NCBI GenBank assembly: GCA_017461725.1 | Contig: JAFTXG010000001.1 | Location: 49,984-113,983, forward strand | DNA length: 64,000 nucleotides | Origin: Lachnospiraceae bacterium | GTDB taxonomy: Bacteria > Bacillota > Clostridia > Lachnospirales > Lachnospiraceae | Direction: 5' to 3' | In this document: positions 1-8,952 of the stretch, in pieces | Numbering within the stretch: the first letter of the stretch is position 1 | Layout of the letters: each line of letters begins with the position of its first letter | Translations under genes and position numbers: made by a program | The notes under the pieces: model-generated | The model's database searches: none | Seen by the model: only the letters and a program-made list of their open reading frames with translations | Told to the model about the DNA's origin: nothing

Positions 1-34
1 ATTACTGTTTATCAGGTTATCCAGCGGATAATCC

Positions 35-1567
35 TTACTTGCTGGCGAGCCATGCATCATACTGTGCCTGGCACTCTGCCACTACCTTATCAATGCCGGC
101 GGAAGCCAGTCTTTCCTGAAGGATAGGAAGGTACTCTGCCGGATCATAGAAACCGTGATCCATCAGTCTCTGGTACTCTTCAAATACTGCGTCGATTGCA
201 GCCAGCTCTGCTACCACTGTCGTCTCATCGAAGAAGAATCCTGCGGTGCAGCAAAGCTCTGCTGCATTGTTGAACTCATTGTACAGCTCAATCTTATTCT
301 CTGCCTCACCGACCATCAGTGTAGGCGCAGTCACACTGGTAACAGCCCAAGGACTGGGATAATTGTATCCGCTGTCACTGATCCGTTCTACTCTGCCGTC
401 TACCAGATTGTAATGCTCACCCTCAATACCATATGCAGCAAGGTTTGCAAAAGTCTCATCGGTGTAGAGCAGCTGCAGCAGCTTCATACAAGCATCCAGT
501 TCCTCGTCGGTTGCCTTAGCGTTGATCATATACGTTGATCCGCTCGCCACACCGGTACCCAGATAAGTCTTAGTGAGCGGAATAACCTCTACCTCGTAAG
601 GATGTCTTGCACTCTCGTTCGCCTTACCGTCAGGAACCTGTGTCCAGTATTTGAATCCGATCTCACCGGCCGCATCATAGGAACTGATCACACTGTCCTC
701 CAACTTGGTCATCTCTTCCTGGTTAATGTAACCATTCTGGTTCCAGCGGTACATCATTTCCAGATACTCTTTGTAATCATCGGTCTTGGTGATGTCCACA
801 ATCTTGGTTGTGTCACCGTCACGGTCAACGCCCATATAGTGTTTGATGAAGGCGAAATCATCATAGCAGAACTGGTAATACATCATGGTTTGCTTGAAGA
901 AAGGAAGATCAATTCCATCATTTGCAAGCTGCTCGAGCATGGGCTCAATGTCCTCAATGTCATCGATAGTGGACAGATCCCAGCCATACTTCTCTACAAG
1001 GGGGGTGGGAACGGCCAGACCAAAGCCCGTTGCAGACTCCTTATATACAGGAACATAATAATTGGATCCCTGATATTTGCTTGCTTCCCAAACGGTTTCG
1101 GGAATGATGTTATACAGCTCAGGATAGTTAGGCAGTACATCAGAAAGATTGTATGCCGCGCCGGTGGTCATAAAACCATTCAACTGAGCACCGGAAGTCC
1201 AGAACAGATCAATGTCATCACCAGCCGCCAGTGCCATGTCAAGCGCGGTGGAGCCGACACTCTCGATCACAGACACTCTGACATTGATGAGCGGCTCGAT
1301 GTATGCATTGATCGCATCCTCCACCATCTTCTCATCTGCGTTCTGATCGCCGTAATGTTTACGGTACCATACGATCTCTACCGGCTCCTTGTCCGCCTCA
1401 GTCTCAGGGGCATCCGTAGCCGCGTCAGTTTCCTTGGGCGCATCAGTAGCCTCAGGTGCGTCAGTCTCCTTGGTGTCTGCAGGGCTGCAGGCTGCCAGAC
1501 TGCCGCAGAGCATTACAAATACAAGCAATGCCGCCAGCACTCTCAGTGTTTTGTTTCTTAGTTTCAT
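35..1567 (-). CDS. Sugar-binding lipoprotein of an LplA-type ABC importer
   Basis: Solute-binding protein that would capture an oligosaccharide outside the membrane and hand it to the two permeases encoded just upstream. The 510-residue product starts with a basic, hydrophobic signal peptide ending in a lipobox (LAAC, Cys27), so it should be lipid-anchored. Residues 29-60 form a Thr/Asp/Glu/Pro-rich linker with ATDAPE-like repeats. The rest resembles family-1 extracellular sugar-binding proteins of the LplA/YtcQ group. The ATG follows an AAGGAGGA ribosome site. It is the last gene of a permease-permease-binding protein operon. The ligand cannot be read from sequence; the neighbouring glycosidase suggests a plant-derived glycan. 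Confidence 0.88.
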   Translation of the reverse strand: MKLRNKTLRVLAALLVFVMLCGSLAACSPADTKETDAPEATDAPKETDAATDAPETEADKEPVEIVWYRKHYGDQNADEKMVEDAINAYIEPLINVRVSVIESVGSTALDMALAAGDDIDLFWTSGAQLNGFMTTGAAYNLSDVLPNYPELYNIIPETVWEASKYQGSNYYVPVYKESATGFGLAVPTPLVEKYGWDLSTIDDIEDIEPMLEQLANDGIDLPFFKQTMMYYQFCYDDFAFIKHYMGVDRDGDTTKIVDITKTDDYKEYLEMMYRWNQNGYINQEEMTKLEDSVISSYDAAGEIGFKYWTQVPDGKANESARHPYEVEVIPLTKTYLGTGVASGSTYMINAKATDEELDACMKLLQLLYTDETFANLAAYGIEGEHYNLVDGRVERISDSGYNYPSPWAVTSVTAPTLMVGEAENKIELYNEFNNAAELCCTAGFFFDETTVVAELAAIDAVFEEYQRLMDHGFYDPAEYLPILQERLASAGIDKVVAECQAQYDAWLASK

Positions 1568-1630
1568 ACTAAGTTCCTCCTTGTTAAAAATGTTATATTT
1601 CCAAACCTCTTTGAGGTATGAAATTCCTAC

Positions 1631-2512
1631 CTATCCTTTTACCGCTCCAACGGTCAACCCTTTCACAAAATACTTCTGGAAAAAGGGATATGCAATCATG
1701 ATCGGTCCCAATACCGTAAACAGCAACGCCATTCGTGTAGAATCTGCCGGAACTTTCACGTCTGTAATCAGATGGGCAACCGCTTCCATCTCCTCGCTGT
1801 TGAGGGAGGCAATATAATTCTCGATGGACATCAGATAATTCTGAAGCGGTTTCAACTCCATCTTCGTAATATACAAATCTCCCTTCACCCACTCATTCCA
1901 GTTACCCACGCAGGTCATAAATCCAACCGCTGCCAGAGACGGCTTCATCAGCGGGAGTACAATCTGAGCGTAGGTACGGATATCGCTGGCTCCATCCATC
2001 TTTACTGACTCGATAACCGAGTCTGATATGGTTCCCTTGATATATGTACGCATCATCACCACATGCATCATGGATACACCCGGTATGCAGAGGATCAGAA
2101 ATGTATCCTTCAAATGGTACACAGAGGTATTGATCATATAAGAAGATAACAAACCTCCGCTGAACAGCGCGGTGAACAGCAACAGCTTGGTAAACAGTCC
2201 TCTCAGCAGGAAATTCGACCGTGACAAAACATAGGCCAGCATACTCTCGATCAACAGCTGGGAAACCGTAGCGATCGCAACCTTGGCGATCGTGACTTTA
2301 TACGCCTGGAACAGGCGATCTCTCAAGCCCCACACATAAACCCACGCCTCTGTGGACCATTCCTCCGGAAAAAAGCTGTAACCGTTGGCACCAAGGCTGC
2401 TCTCCGAAGTAAATGAGATTACAGCGACCAGAATCACCGGCAATAAGCAGACAACCGTGAAAGAAAGAAGAACCATATACAAAATAATTTGTCCGAATTT
2501 TATCTTTTTCAT
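1631..2512 (-). CDS. ABC sugar permease, LplC/YtcP type
   Basis: Inner-membrane permease of a carbohydrate importer, 293 residues with about six membrane spans. The EAA loop that contacts the ATPase is visible as DGASDIRTYAQIVLPLMKP. A TTG further upstream would add 16 residues, but the ATG chosen here sits behind a strong AAGGAGGA site, leaving a 10-base gap after the preceding permease gene. No ATPase is encoded nearby, which is usual for this family, since a shared MsmX-like ATPase normally energises the import. Confidence 0.88.
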   Translation of the reverse strand: MKKIKFGQIILYMVLLSFTVVCLLPVILVAVISFTSESSLGANGYSFFPEEWSTEAWVYVWGLRDRLFQAYKVTIAKVAIATVSQLLIESMLAYVLSRSNFLLRGLFTKLLLFTALFSGGLLSSYMINTSVYHLKDTFLILCIPGVSMMHVVMMRTYIKGTISDSVIESVKMDGASDIRTYAQIVLPLMKPSLAAVGFMTCVGNWNEWVKGDLYITKMELKPLQNYLMSIENYIASLNSEEMEAVAHLITDVKVPADSTRMALLFTVLGPIMIAYPFFQKYFVKGLTVGAVKG

Positions 2513-2522
2513 GCAGTCCTCC

Positions 2523-3476
2523 TTAGAATAATGAATGTTCCGGTGACTTTTTGCGCACAATCAGGTTCACCACAACCACCATGATAAAGCCGATCACCGA
2601 CTGATACAGCGTGATTGCTGACGATATGCCATAATTTGCCACCGCCCCGCCTCCGCCGGAAATAGCTCCGTACACATAACTGCTCAGCGTCTGGGTGGTC
2701 GGATAAAGAGCTCCCACATTTTGGGTTACCCGATAAAACAGTCCGATGTTACTATTCATAATATTTCCAAGGCTGAGCAAGGTCATGATCGTAACCATAG
2801 GGGTCAACATTGGAATGGTAATATATCTCAGCTTCTGCCAGGCATTTGCTCCATCGATCTGTGCCGCCTCGTACATCTCCTGATCAATACCGGTAAGGAC
2901 AGACAGATACAAAACCGAACTGTATCCCGCTTCCTTCCACAGATTGACCAGCGTAAGGATCAACGGCCAGTATTTCGCCTGCATGTAAAAGTTGATCGCC
3001 TTACCTCCATTCTCAGTAATCTGAGCATTGATCATACCATTCTTGTAATCCAACAGAGCAGAAACAACAAAGGTCACCGCAACATAAGAAATGAAAGTAG
3101 GGAGAATCATAATACTCTGCATGACCTTTGCCGACCGTTTGAACACCAACTCGTTGAGTCCGATGGCAATCATTACACTGGCGATCGTCCCCGTTGCCGT
3201 GAGAAGTACATAATACATTACTGTATTTCTGGTCGTTCTCCAAAACACATCTCCACTCATAAACAGGAACCGGAAATTTTCCAATCCATTCCAAGAACTT
3301 CCATACAGACCGTCTTTAAAATTAAACTGCTTGAATGCCAGTACCAGTCCTGTCATCGGTACATAGTTAAACAGTATCAGAATCGCAAGGGCCGGTATAG
3401 CCATCAGAATCAACTGCTTGTCCCGCCAGAGACTCATCATATTTTTCTTTGCCTGCTGTTTCGTCAACCTGCGCAT
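2523..3476 (-). CDS. ABC sugar permease, LplB/YteP type
   Basis: First gene of the importer operon; 317-residue membrane permease. The EAA motif reads QIDGANAWQKLRYITIPM. I chose the ATG at 3476 rather than a TTG nine codons upstream because AAAGGTGG lies about nine bases before it. It pairs with the following permease to form the channel. Usual length and topology for LplB-like proteins. Confidence 0.88.
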   Translation of the reverse strand: MRRLTKQQAKKNMMSLWRDKQLILMAIPALAILILFNYVPMTGLVLAFKQFNFKDGLYGSSWNGLENFRFLFMSGDVFWRTTRNTVMYYVLLTATGTIASVMIAIGLNELVFKRSAKVMQSIMILPTFISYVAVTFVVSALLDYKNGMINAQITENGGKAINFYMQAKYWPLILTLVNLWKEAGYSSVLYLSVLTGIDQEMYEAAQIDGANAWQKLRYITIPMLTPMVTIMTLLSLGNIMNSNIGLFYRVTQNVGALYPTTQTLSSYVYGAISGGGGAVANYGISSAITLYQSVIGFIMVVVVNLIVRKKSPEHSLF

Positions 3477-3522
3477 AAATGCAAACCACCTTTCCGTCCA
3501 CAACCTTCTTAAGTATAGATTT

Positions 3523-3552
3523 ATTATATTCTGTCAGGCTAAGCTTTCACAA
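3523..3552 (-). promoter_or_regulatory. Putative sigma-A promoter of the sugar importer operon
   Basis: On the minus strand TTGTGA is followed after 18 bases by a perfect TATAAT, about 45 bases before the permease start. The -35 is weak, so an activator or catabolite control is possible. This separates the importer operon from the acetyltransferase gene upstream. Confidence 0.5.
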
Positions 3553-3665
3553 TACGCACATTTTGATATTTATAGCACATTTTAAACTTCATTTTTCATC
3601 AACCTGCCCTAATACAGATGACTACCAAAAACTTTTTCCGTATATATGACTAAATTTCAGTTCTA

Positions 3666-4286
3666 TCATCCACGTTTTAAATACAGATTATACTCATAGC
3701 TGTAGCCTTGATATTCCTCCTGTTTCCGGGCGACCAACTCGTCAAAGCCAAACGTCTTGTATATATGTATCGCTCGGGCGTTGTCATCCTCCACGCCAAC
3801 CGTGAACTCACGGTATCCTTTTTCTGCGAGCAAATCTATCACCTCATTCAAAAGATACTTTCCATACCCTTTTCCCTGAACATCCTCATGCACCCGGAAA
3901 GCAAACAGGTATGCCCGCACTCCGCGAATCGCCATGCGCTCATCTTCGTTCACATACATGGCATGCAGTTCTCCGACCAACCGTTCTCCCTTAAACAGAC
4001 AGAATATCTCAATTTCTCTGTTTTCCATTCGCCGTGTGTTATCAGCAAACATCCCGTCTACATCACGGTAATCGAACAGTTTAGTTAATCCCATCAATTC
4101 ATCAACCTTCAGTCGTCTTACCGTCAGATTGTCCACACAGATTGCCTCCATTTCCTCATTCAATTCCGTTTCTTCCGGTCCTTTAAGTAAACTACTGCTA
4201 TTCACCTGAATTACAGCAGTTGATCCGCAAAATACGCGTTGGAGCTGGCTGTCTTTCCCCGATGATCGGTGACTGTGATAGTGCAT
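3666..4286 (-). CDS. GNAT-family N-acetyltransferase
   Basis: Probable acetyl-CoA-dependent acetyltransferase; substrate unknown. The GNAT core occupies roughly residues 52-206. Motif A, DVQGKGYGKYLL, binds the pyrophosphate of acetyl-CoA, and VGVEDDNARAIHIYKTFGF is the typical motif B. The first 45 residues are not GNAT-like. The true start may be the ATG at 4151, but its upstream GAGGA is too close to be convincing, so the longer form is kept. It lies 65 bases after the GH127-type gene and may be read through from it. Confidence 0.75.
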   Translation of the reverse strand: MHYHSHRSSGKDSQLQRVFCGSTAVIQVNSSSLLKGPEETELNEEMEAICVDNLTVRRLKVDELMGLTKLFDYRDVDGMFADNTRRMENREIEIFCLFKGERLVGELHAMYVNEDERMAIRGVRAYLFAFRVHEDVQGKGYGKYLLNEVIDLLAEKGYREFTVGVEDDNARAIHIYKTFGFDELVARKQEEYQGYSYEYNLYLKRG

Positions 4287-4351
4287 GTAATTTACCTATC
4301 ATTAAAAAACTTGTAATTTGGTTAGATAAACTAATACCGTCTTTTATCATT

Positions 4352-6277
4352 TTAATTTGTCCTCATCCAAGCCGCAATCATCGTTTCCCAATCTTTTCCG
4401 GCAGAAGAATAGTCTGTAAGATAAATCTTTTCTCCTTCTGGCGAGAGAAATTCTACGCGTATGAGGCAATGGCATCCATCTATAATTTCCTTCCTATCAG
4501 AAATTTCATAGAAAAAGCTATCACCCTCCTGTTGGAATGCGAATACCGAATCTGCTGGTTTCCCCATTCTGGAATCCGCACAGAGCACGATAGGTCCATA
4601 TGAAAGTGAAATATAATAATCATCATCCTCCGTATGTCTTACATTTACCGCACTTGCCATATAAGCACCGGGCTTGTTGTCGGACATATCCACATAAATC
4701 ACGTCCTTCTCCCAACTAATTGGATAACTCGCCCGGACAGTCATATCAAAAGCTACCTCGAGCTCCGTTTTTTCAGCCCACTCTCCGGAAATGATGATAT
4801 AAGAATCATTCATTACGTATGGTATCTCTGACTTAACCAATGTTTCTTTAGACCAGCCGGGAACACGGATTTTTAGCGTCATTTGGCATGATTCATTCAT
4901 CTCCACAGAAATAGCTAATTTACCCTCTGCCGGATATAACGTATCTGTCAGAATTTTAATTTCCTTTCCTTTATAGGAAATGATTTGCTCTCCTTTTTCA
5001 AAAAACTCAAGAACCAATCCATCCTCATCCACCAGAACCGAGTGTTTCGCAAAAAGGCCTACCCCTGCAGGACTTATACAAGTACAACACCCATAATAAG
5101 ACATATCGGACAGTATCTGTGCTCCACCTACTTTTACTCCTCGCTTTCCCGCTGTAAGGGGGCTGTAGCTATCAAATGGCAGAAAAGTATCTACAAAATA
5201 AGGATTTTTTTCCCTTCTTATAAACTTATCATAAATATAATCACATTGCTTATGTTCTGTATTAACTGCTCCTGCATAGGCATTATAAAAAGCCTTCTCT
5301 ATACAGTCTGCAAATATGCTTTCCCCGGTAAGCACCAACAAGCGTGCACAAAACTTCATCCACGTTACAGTTACACAAGTTTCCTGCATAACACCGTCAT
5401 ATTTAGCCGTCTGGCGCACTTTCGAATGATCAAAAAGTTCATGTGTGCAACCGCAGGAACCAATAATGGTAACATCTGATTCAATGACCGCTTTTGCAAA
5501 ATTGACAGCTGCAGTCTTATACTTTTCATTTCCCGTAGCACAATAATACTCAACCAACCCTTCGAAACATGAGATCATTTCGTAGGCTTTTGGTACACCA
5601 TACTGATATGGATAGAGCTTATTTTCGTAGGCCAGTTCAAATATATTTATTCCCTCTGCCGCGCCTTCCTCAACTATGTATCCAGCAAACTCTAAGTAAC
5701 GCTTTTCGCCGGTAACATTATAGAGCCTTACTATCGGTTCCAAAATTGAGGAGGAATTAATTCCTAGCCAGCTGCTTGATGAGGATGTGATTTTTATCTT
5801 TCCTTCTTCATTTCCTATATGTGCCATAATGTAATCCGTGCTTTGGCAGAGGAACTTAACAATTTGTTCTTTCAATGCTGGATCACGACAAATATCATAA
5901 AAATAGAGCAAGCCTAACATTACATATTTTCTACACCACATATCCCAAGCATTAAACTCTGTCTCTTCTGAGTAAGAAGATACTCGTCCATTATCATTTG
6001 CGACAGTTAACATATCGCAAACCGTTTCTGTGAGAACATCGTAGAGTTCTTCTGTACGAGTATATTCATATACCATAACTCCGCCACGCATCATTTTTCC
6101 CCAGTATTCACCACGCCAGCCTAAATTTTTACCATCAATCTGCTCTCTGAACTGATTAACAAAACGACGCCATAATACACGATCCATCAACTGTTCTTTT
6201 TCCAAGAAACGGGCAATACTATCTGCACAACCGCATAAATTCTGTATTTTTTTTGTAATATGTAATTTGTTTTCCAT
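4352..6277 (-). CDS. GH127-type glycoside hydrolase (beta-L-arabinofuranosidase-like)
   Basis: Cytoplasmic 641-residue protein without signal peptide. Its pattern matches the DUF1680/GH127 family typified by HypBA1: an ETC motif (Glu299, Cys301) followed by a Cys-Cys pair (Cys397, Cys398). In HypBA1 the matching residues bind zinc and the first Cys of the pair is the nucleophile. Glu280 (in CTHELF) is in the right place for the acid/base residue. The substrate is inferred only: beta-linked L-arabinofuranose or a related terminal sugar. Start ATG follows AAAGGAG. It sits 19 bases after the PHP gene, probably in one operon. Base composition is clearly more AT-rich than the rhamnose genes downstream, suggesting separate origin. 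Confidence 0.75.
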   Translation of the reverse strand: MENKLHITKKIQNLCGCADSIARFLEKEQLMDRVLWRRFVNQFREQIDGKNLGWRGEYWGKMMRGGVMVYEYTRTEELYDVLTETVCDMLTVANDNGRVSSYSEETEFNAWDMWCRKYVMLGLLYFYDICRDPALKEQIVKFLCQSTDYIMAHIGNEEGKIKITSSSSSWLGINSSSILEPIVRLYNVTGEKRYLEFAGYIVEEGAAEGINIFELAYENKLYPYQYGVPKAYEMISCFEGLVEYYCATGNEKYKTAAVNFAKAVIESDVTIIGSCGCTHELFDHSKVRQTAKYDGVMQETCVTVTWMKFCARLLVLTGESIFADCIEKAFYNAYAGAVNTEHKQCDYIYDKFIRREKNPYFVDTFLPFDSYSPLTAGKRGVKVGGAQILSDMSYYGCCTCISPAGVGLFAKHSVLVDEDGLVLEFFEKGEQIISYKGKEIKILTDTLYPAEGKLAISVEMNESCQMTLKIRVPGWSKETLVKSEIPYVMNDSYIIISGEWAEKTELEVAFDMTVRASYPISWEKDVIYVDMSDNKPGAYMASAVNVRHTEDDDYYISLSYGPIVLCADSRMGKPADSVFAFQQEGDSFFYEISDRKEIIDGCHCLIRVEFLSPEGEKIYLTDYSSAGKDWETMIAAWMRTN

Positions 6278-6296
6278 TATTTTCTCCTTTTATCTT

Positions 6297-7301
6297 TTAC
6301 CAACACTTTATTTCATCAATAAAATATGCGTTAGTGTTTGCCGTTCTCCCACGTTCATCGACCACGGTTACCCGAATATAGATATTGTCATCAAAGAGTT
6401 TGTAAGAAGCAGTAGTCATCACCGTCTTACCTTCCTCTGGATAACTAACAGTTGCTCTTCTGTTTCCTGGCGTAAACAAAATCTTAACCACATCTGATGT
6501 AACTACATGCAAAACACCATCTTCTATATACATTTCATATATTTCCGGTCCCTGAGTAGCATAGAAATTGCCATCCATCAATGCTTTTGTAATAGAACGG
6601 TAATCCAAGCTATTCGCCTTAATCATTGTCCAAGCCTTACCCGCATCACTATACAACGTCGGACGATTATGATTATCGTCGCCACCTATACAATAAATAC
6701 GCTCGCCAGCCCTCAGCATGTCATCATAGACCCGCGGATTATATTCCTCTGCTCCATTATACATTTCCATAGCATGCATATTGTGATAGTTTATGTAGTG
6801 GGTATAGTTTTCCAGAGAGCCGGTGGGATGATTGTAGGTGACAAAAAATCCATGCTCACGGCCACGCTTCATCATGTCGCTGATGCATTCACCGGTGTAC
6901 TCCCTGATATAGTCAGGCTCGTCCTCATAGAACTGGATCTGGTCTCTGTACTCCACCGCATGAGCGTACAGATAATCGCTTCGGTGCCAGCAAACTTGCT
7001 TCAGATTGTCCGGCTCCAGTGCGATCAGACATATATGACAGGTCTCCATGTTCGCCCAGTCCGGAGTGCCTTTACCATTGATTTCCATCTCGTAGCCGTT
7101 CAGCGCCAAAAACTCTTCATCGTTCAAATGAGAGCGGTCCAGCATGATATCGTGATCAGTGTAGGCCACAATGGAATAGCCCATCCTCTTAAACACTTCT
7201 TTGACCAGTTCCGGGGAAGCGGAGCCGTCAGACATATTGGTGTGGGCATGCAGATTTGCCCGGTAAAAGTTTCCTTCCTTTGGCAGTAAATATTTTCTCA
7301 T
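6297..7301 (-). CDS. PHP-domain phosphoesterase
   Basis: Metal-dependent PHP-domain hydrolase of 334 residues. Metal ligands expected for the family are visible: NLHAHTN near residue 16, AYTDHD near 46, YNHPTG near 161 and GGDDNH near 207. Families with this layout hydrolyse phosphoesters; the substrate here is unknown. The last 80 residues look like a beta-sandwich appendage. Start ATG has GAGGAGG eight bases upstream. It leads the operon with the GH127-type enzyme. The 5' half (6840-7300) is GC-richer than the 3' half, a possible recombination joint. Confidence 0.8.
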   Translation of the reverse strand: MRKYLLPKEGNFYRANLHAHTNMSDGSASPELVKEVFKRMGYSIVAYTDHDIMLDRSHLNDEEFLALNGYEMEINGKGTPDWANMETCHICLIALEPDNLKQVCWHRSDYLYAHAVEYRDQIQFYEDEPDYIREYTGECISDMMKRGREHGFFVTYNHPTGSLENYTHYINYHNMHAMEMYNGAEEYNPRVYDDMLRAGERIYCIGGDDNHNRPTLYSDAGKAWTMIKANSLDYRSITKALMDGNFYATQGPEIYEMYIEDGVLHVVTSDVVKILFTPGNRRATVSYPEEGKTVMTTASYKLFDDNIYIRVTVVDERGRTANTNAYFIDEIKCW

Positions 7302-7540
7302 TGTGCTCCTCCTCGTCCATGATAAGTACCTGCAATCATACTCTGATAATAAGTTAATTATAGACTATCGAACCGACGAATTACCACAGGACTTTTTTTA
7401 GCTTTCGGGGACTTTTTTGTCGACTTCCTCAAACGGTTCCTCTCCTTCTTGACAAGCAAAAAAATCCATGCTACTAATGCAGTCAGGCGCTTCAAAACGA
7501 GCGCCGGCGGAAACGTCGACAGAGAAAGGAAGGAAAACAT
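7302..7540. promoter_or_regulatory. Divergent intergenic region, PHP operon versus isomerase gene
   Basis: Carries promoters in both directions. For the minus strand a perfect TATAAT (plus-strand 7357-7362) has no good -35. For the plus strand TTGACA at 7449-7454 is followed after 17 bases by a poor TACTAA at 7472-7477. No operator palindrome stands out. Confidence 0.35.
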
Positions 7541-8347
7541 ATGGCACTGAAACATCTGGGCGCGACTGGACACGCCTTTAAGGACGACACCTTTCAGAAG
7601 GTTGCAGAAAAGTTAAAGCGAAACAATATTGACCGCATCCAGCTCACCCCCGGCAAAATAACTACCGAATTTGACTGGACAAAAAACTGCTATACCCCTG
7701 CGCTGGCCAACTATATCCGTGAAAAACTGGAAGGCATACATCTCTCTTCACTGGGCTGTTACATCAATATGGCCGCAGACGGAAATGCCGAGGTGGAACG
7801 CTTTAACAAAAACATTGAATTTACAAAATATGTGGGAGCAGATCTCATCTGCACCGAAACCGGTAAGCGAGACACATTGGAGGAGACACGGTCAGCTGAA
7901 AATTATCACCGCGTTCTGGAAAACGGCAAAAAGATGGCCGCCTGCGCCGAAAAGCACGGTGTCACCATCGGGTTGGAGATTTGCCGTCCCCATTCTATCT
8001 GGAATATAGAGCTGTTCAAACAGTTTCTTGATGCGATCGACTCACCTAATTTGTGCTGTGTCTTTGATTTAGTGGGATTTTTAAATTCCGAAAATATTGA
8101 TCAACAACATGAACTGATGGATCTGTACTTCGATTTGTTGAGAGACAAAATACGCCTTGTGCACCTTAAAGATATGGATATTGTTGATGGCAGAAAAACC
8201 ATTGTCCCAGTGGGCACAGGCCGGATTGATTTTGAATATCTGTTTAAGAAGATCGATGAAAATATCTGTGCTGTTGATATGATCGTAGAGTCTGTAAATC
8301 CTGAATACATTATGAATGGCCTCGACTATTTTAAACGATATCGGTAA
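7541..8347 (+). CDS. TIM-barrel sugar isomerase/epimerase (AP-endonuclease 2 superfamily)
   Basis: 268-residue protein with the fold pattern of xylose-isomerase-like sugar phosphate isomerases/epimerases. Visible metal-site pattern: GLEICRPHS near residue 147, VFDLVGF near 172, HLKDMD near 208 and IVESVNP near 247. It probably interconverts a ketose or its phosphate; substrate unknown. The ATG follows AGGAAGGAAA. It is transcribed away from the PHP/GH127 operon. The gene changes from about 50% GC to distinctly AT-rich near 8035, as if two alleles had recombined. Confidence 0.78.
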   Translation: MALKHLGATGHAFKDDTFQKVAEKLKRNNIDRIQLTPGKITTEFDWTKNCYTPALANYIREKLEGIHLSSLGCYINMAADGNAEVERFNKNIEFTKYVGADLICTETGKRDTLEETRSAENYHRVLENGKKMAACAEKHGVTIGLEICRPHSIWNIELFKQFLDAIDSPNLCCVFDLVGFLNSENIDQQHELMDLYFDLLRDKIRLVHLKDMDIVDGRKTIVPVGTGRIDFEYLFKKIDENICAVDMIVESVNPEYIMNGLDYFKRYR

Positions 8348-8547
8348 AGGAAATGATTGCGCACTTGACATCCTGACCGCCTTCCGTTACAATATTCTCG
8401 TAAAGATTTCTCGGATAAATCTTGTACGCGTCTAATCTTCTATTTTACCGTTGGCGCTTTCGCCATATTTCCATGTAAAAAGTGAAAAAGTATGGCAGAG
8501 GCGGCATTTTCCATGGGCAGCTTCCGCTTATGATGAGAGGAATGTAC

Positions 8548-8839
8548 ATGGGAAAAGAAAATGATCTGATGCTGGATTATCAGCGGGATAATGGGGATTG
8601 AAACCTATCTGGAAAACAAGGAACGGTATAAAGAAGAAGGGAGTCAGTATAACATGTGTCAGGCGATTCGGGAAATGTGGGAAGATGGATGGAGTGATGG
8701 AATAGCTCAGGGCTTTGCTTTAAGTGCAATTGTTTTTCGTACCGTACAATCTGGTTTAACGGATAATCAAAAGATAGCCGAGCAATGTTCTTGCACAGTC
8801 AAAGATGTAGAGAATATCCGAAAGGCTTTCGAAATCTAA
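8548..8839 (+). pseudogene. Remnant of an Rpn-family (PD-(D/E)XK) nuclease/transposase gene
   Basis: A short frame from 8548, after AGAGGA, reads MGKENDLMLDYQRDNGD and stops at 8599-8601. A second frame overlapping it (8591-8839) encodes 82 residues: ETYLENKERY, then NMCQAIREMWEDGWSDG and a C-terminal helix-turn-helix-like tail. In clostridial Rpn proteins such N-terminal and C-terminal sequences flank about 200 catalytic residues. Here the middle is missing and the two ends are in different frames, so I read it as an internally deleted, frameshifted remnant. A genuine 82-residue gene from 8591 is possible but lacks a clear ribosome site. Confidence 0.6.
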
Positions 8840-8851
8840 TCTGTAAACTGC

Positions 8852-8904
8852 GGGGGCGTCGCACCAGCCTAAAATTTTTTGGTTGGGCGATGCCCCCTCT
8901 TTAT
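8852..8904 (+). terminator. Intrinsic terminator after the Rpn remnant
   Basis: Imperfect GC-rich stem GGGGGCGTCGC / GCGATGCCCCC around an AT-rich loop, then a T-rich tract (TCTTTATACGTTTT) on the plus strand. It lies between converging genes and may also stop rhaD transcripts, although the minus-strand side lacks a T-run. Confidence 0.65.
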
Positions 8905-8952
8905 ACGTTTTAGTGTTTTGCTCTCTGTCGGCCCAGCCTTGCCACAGTGGCT

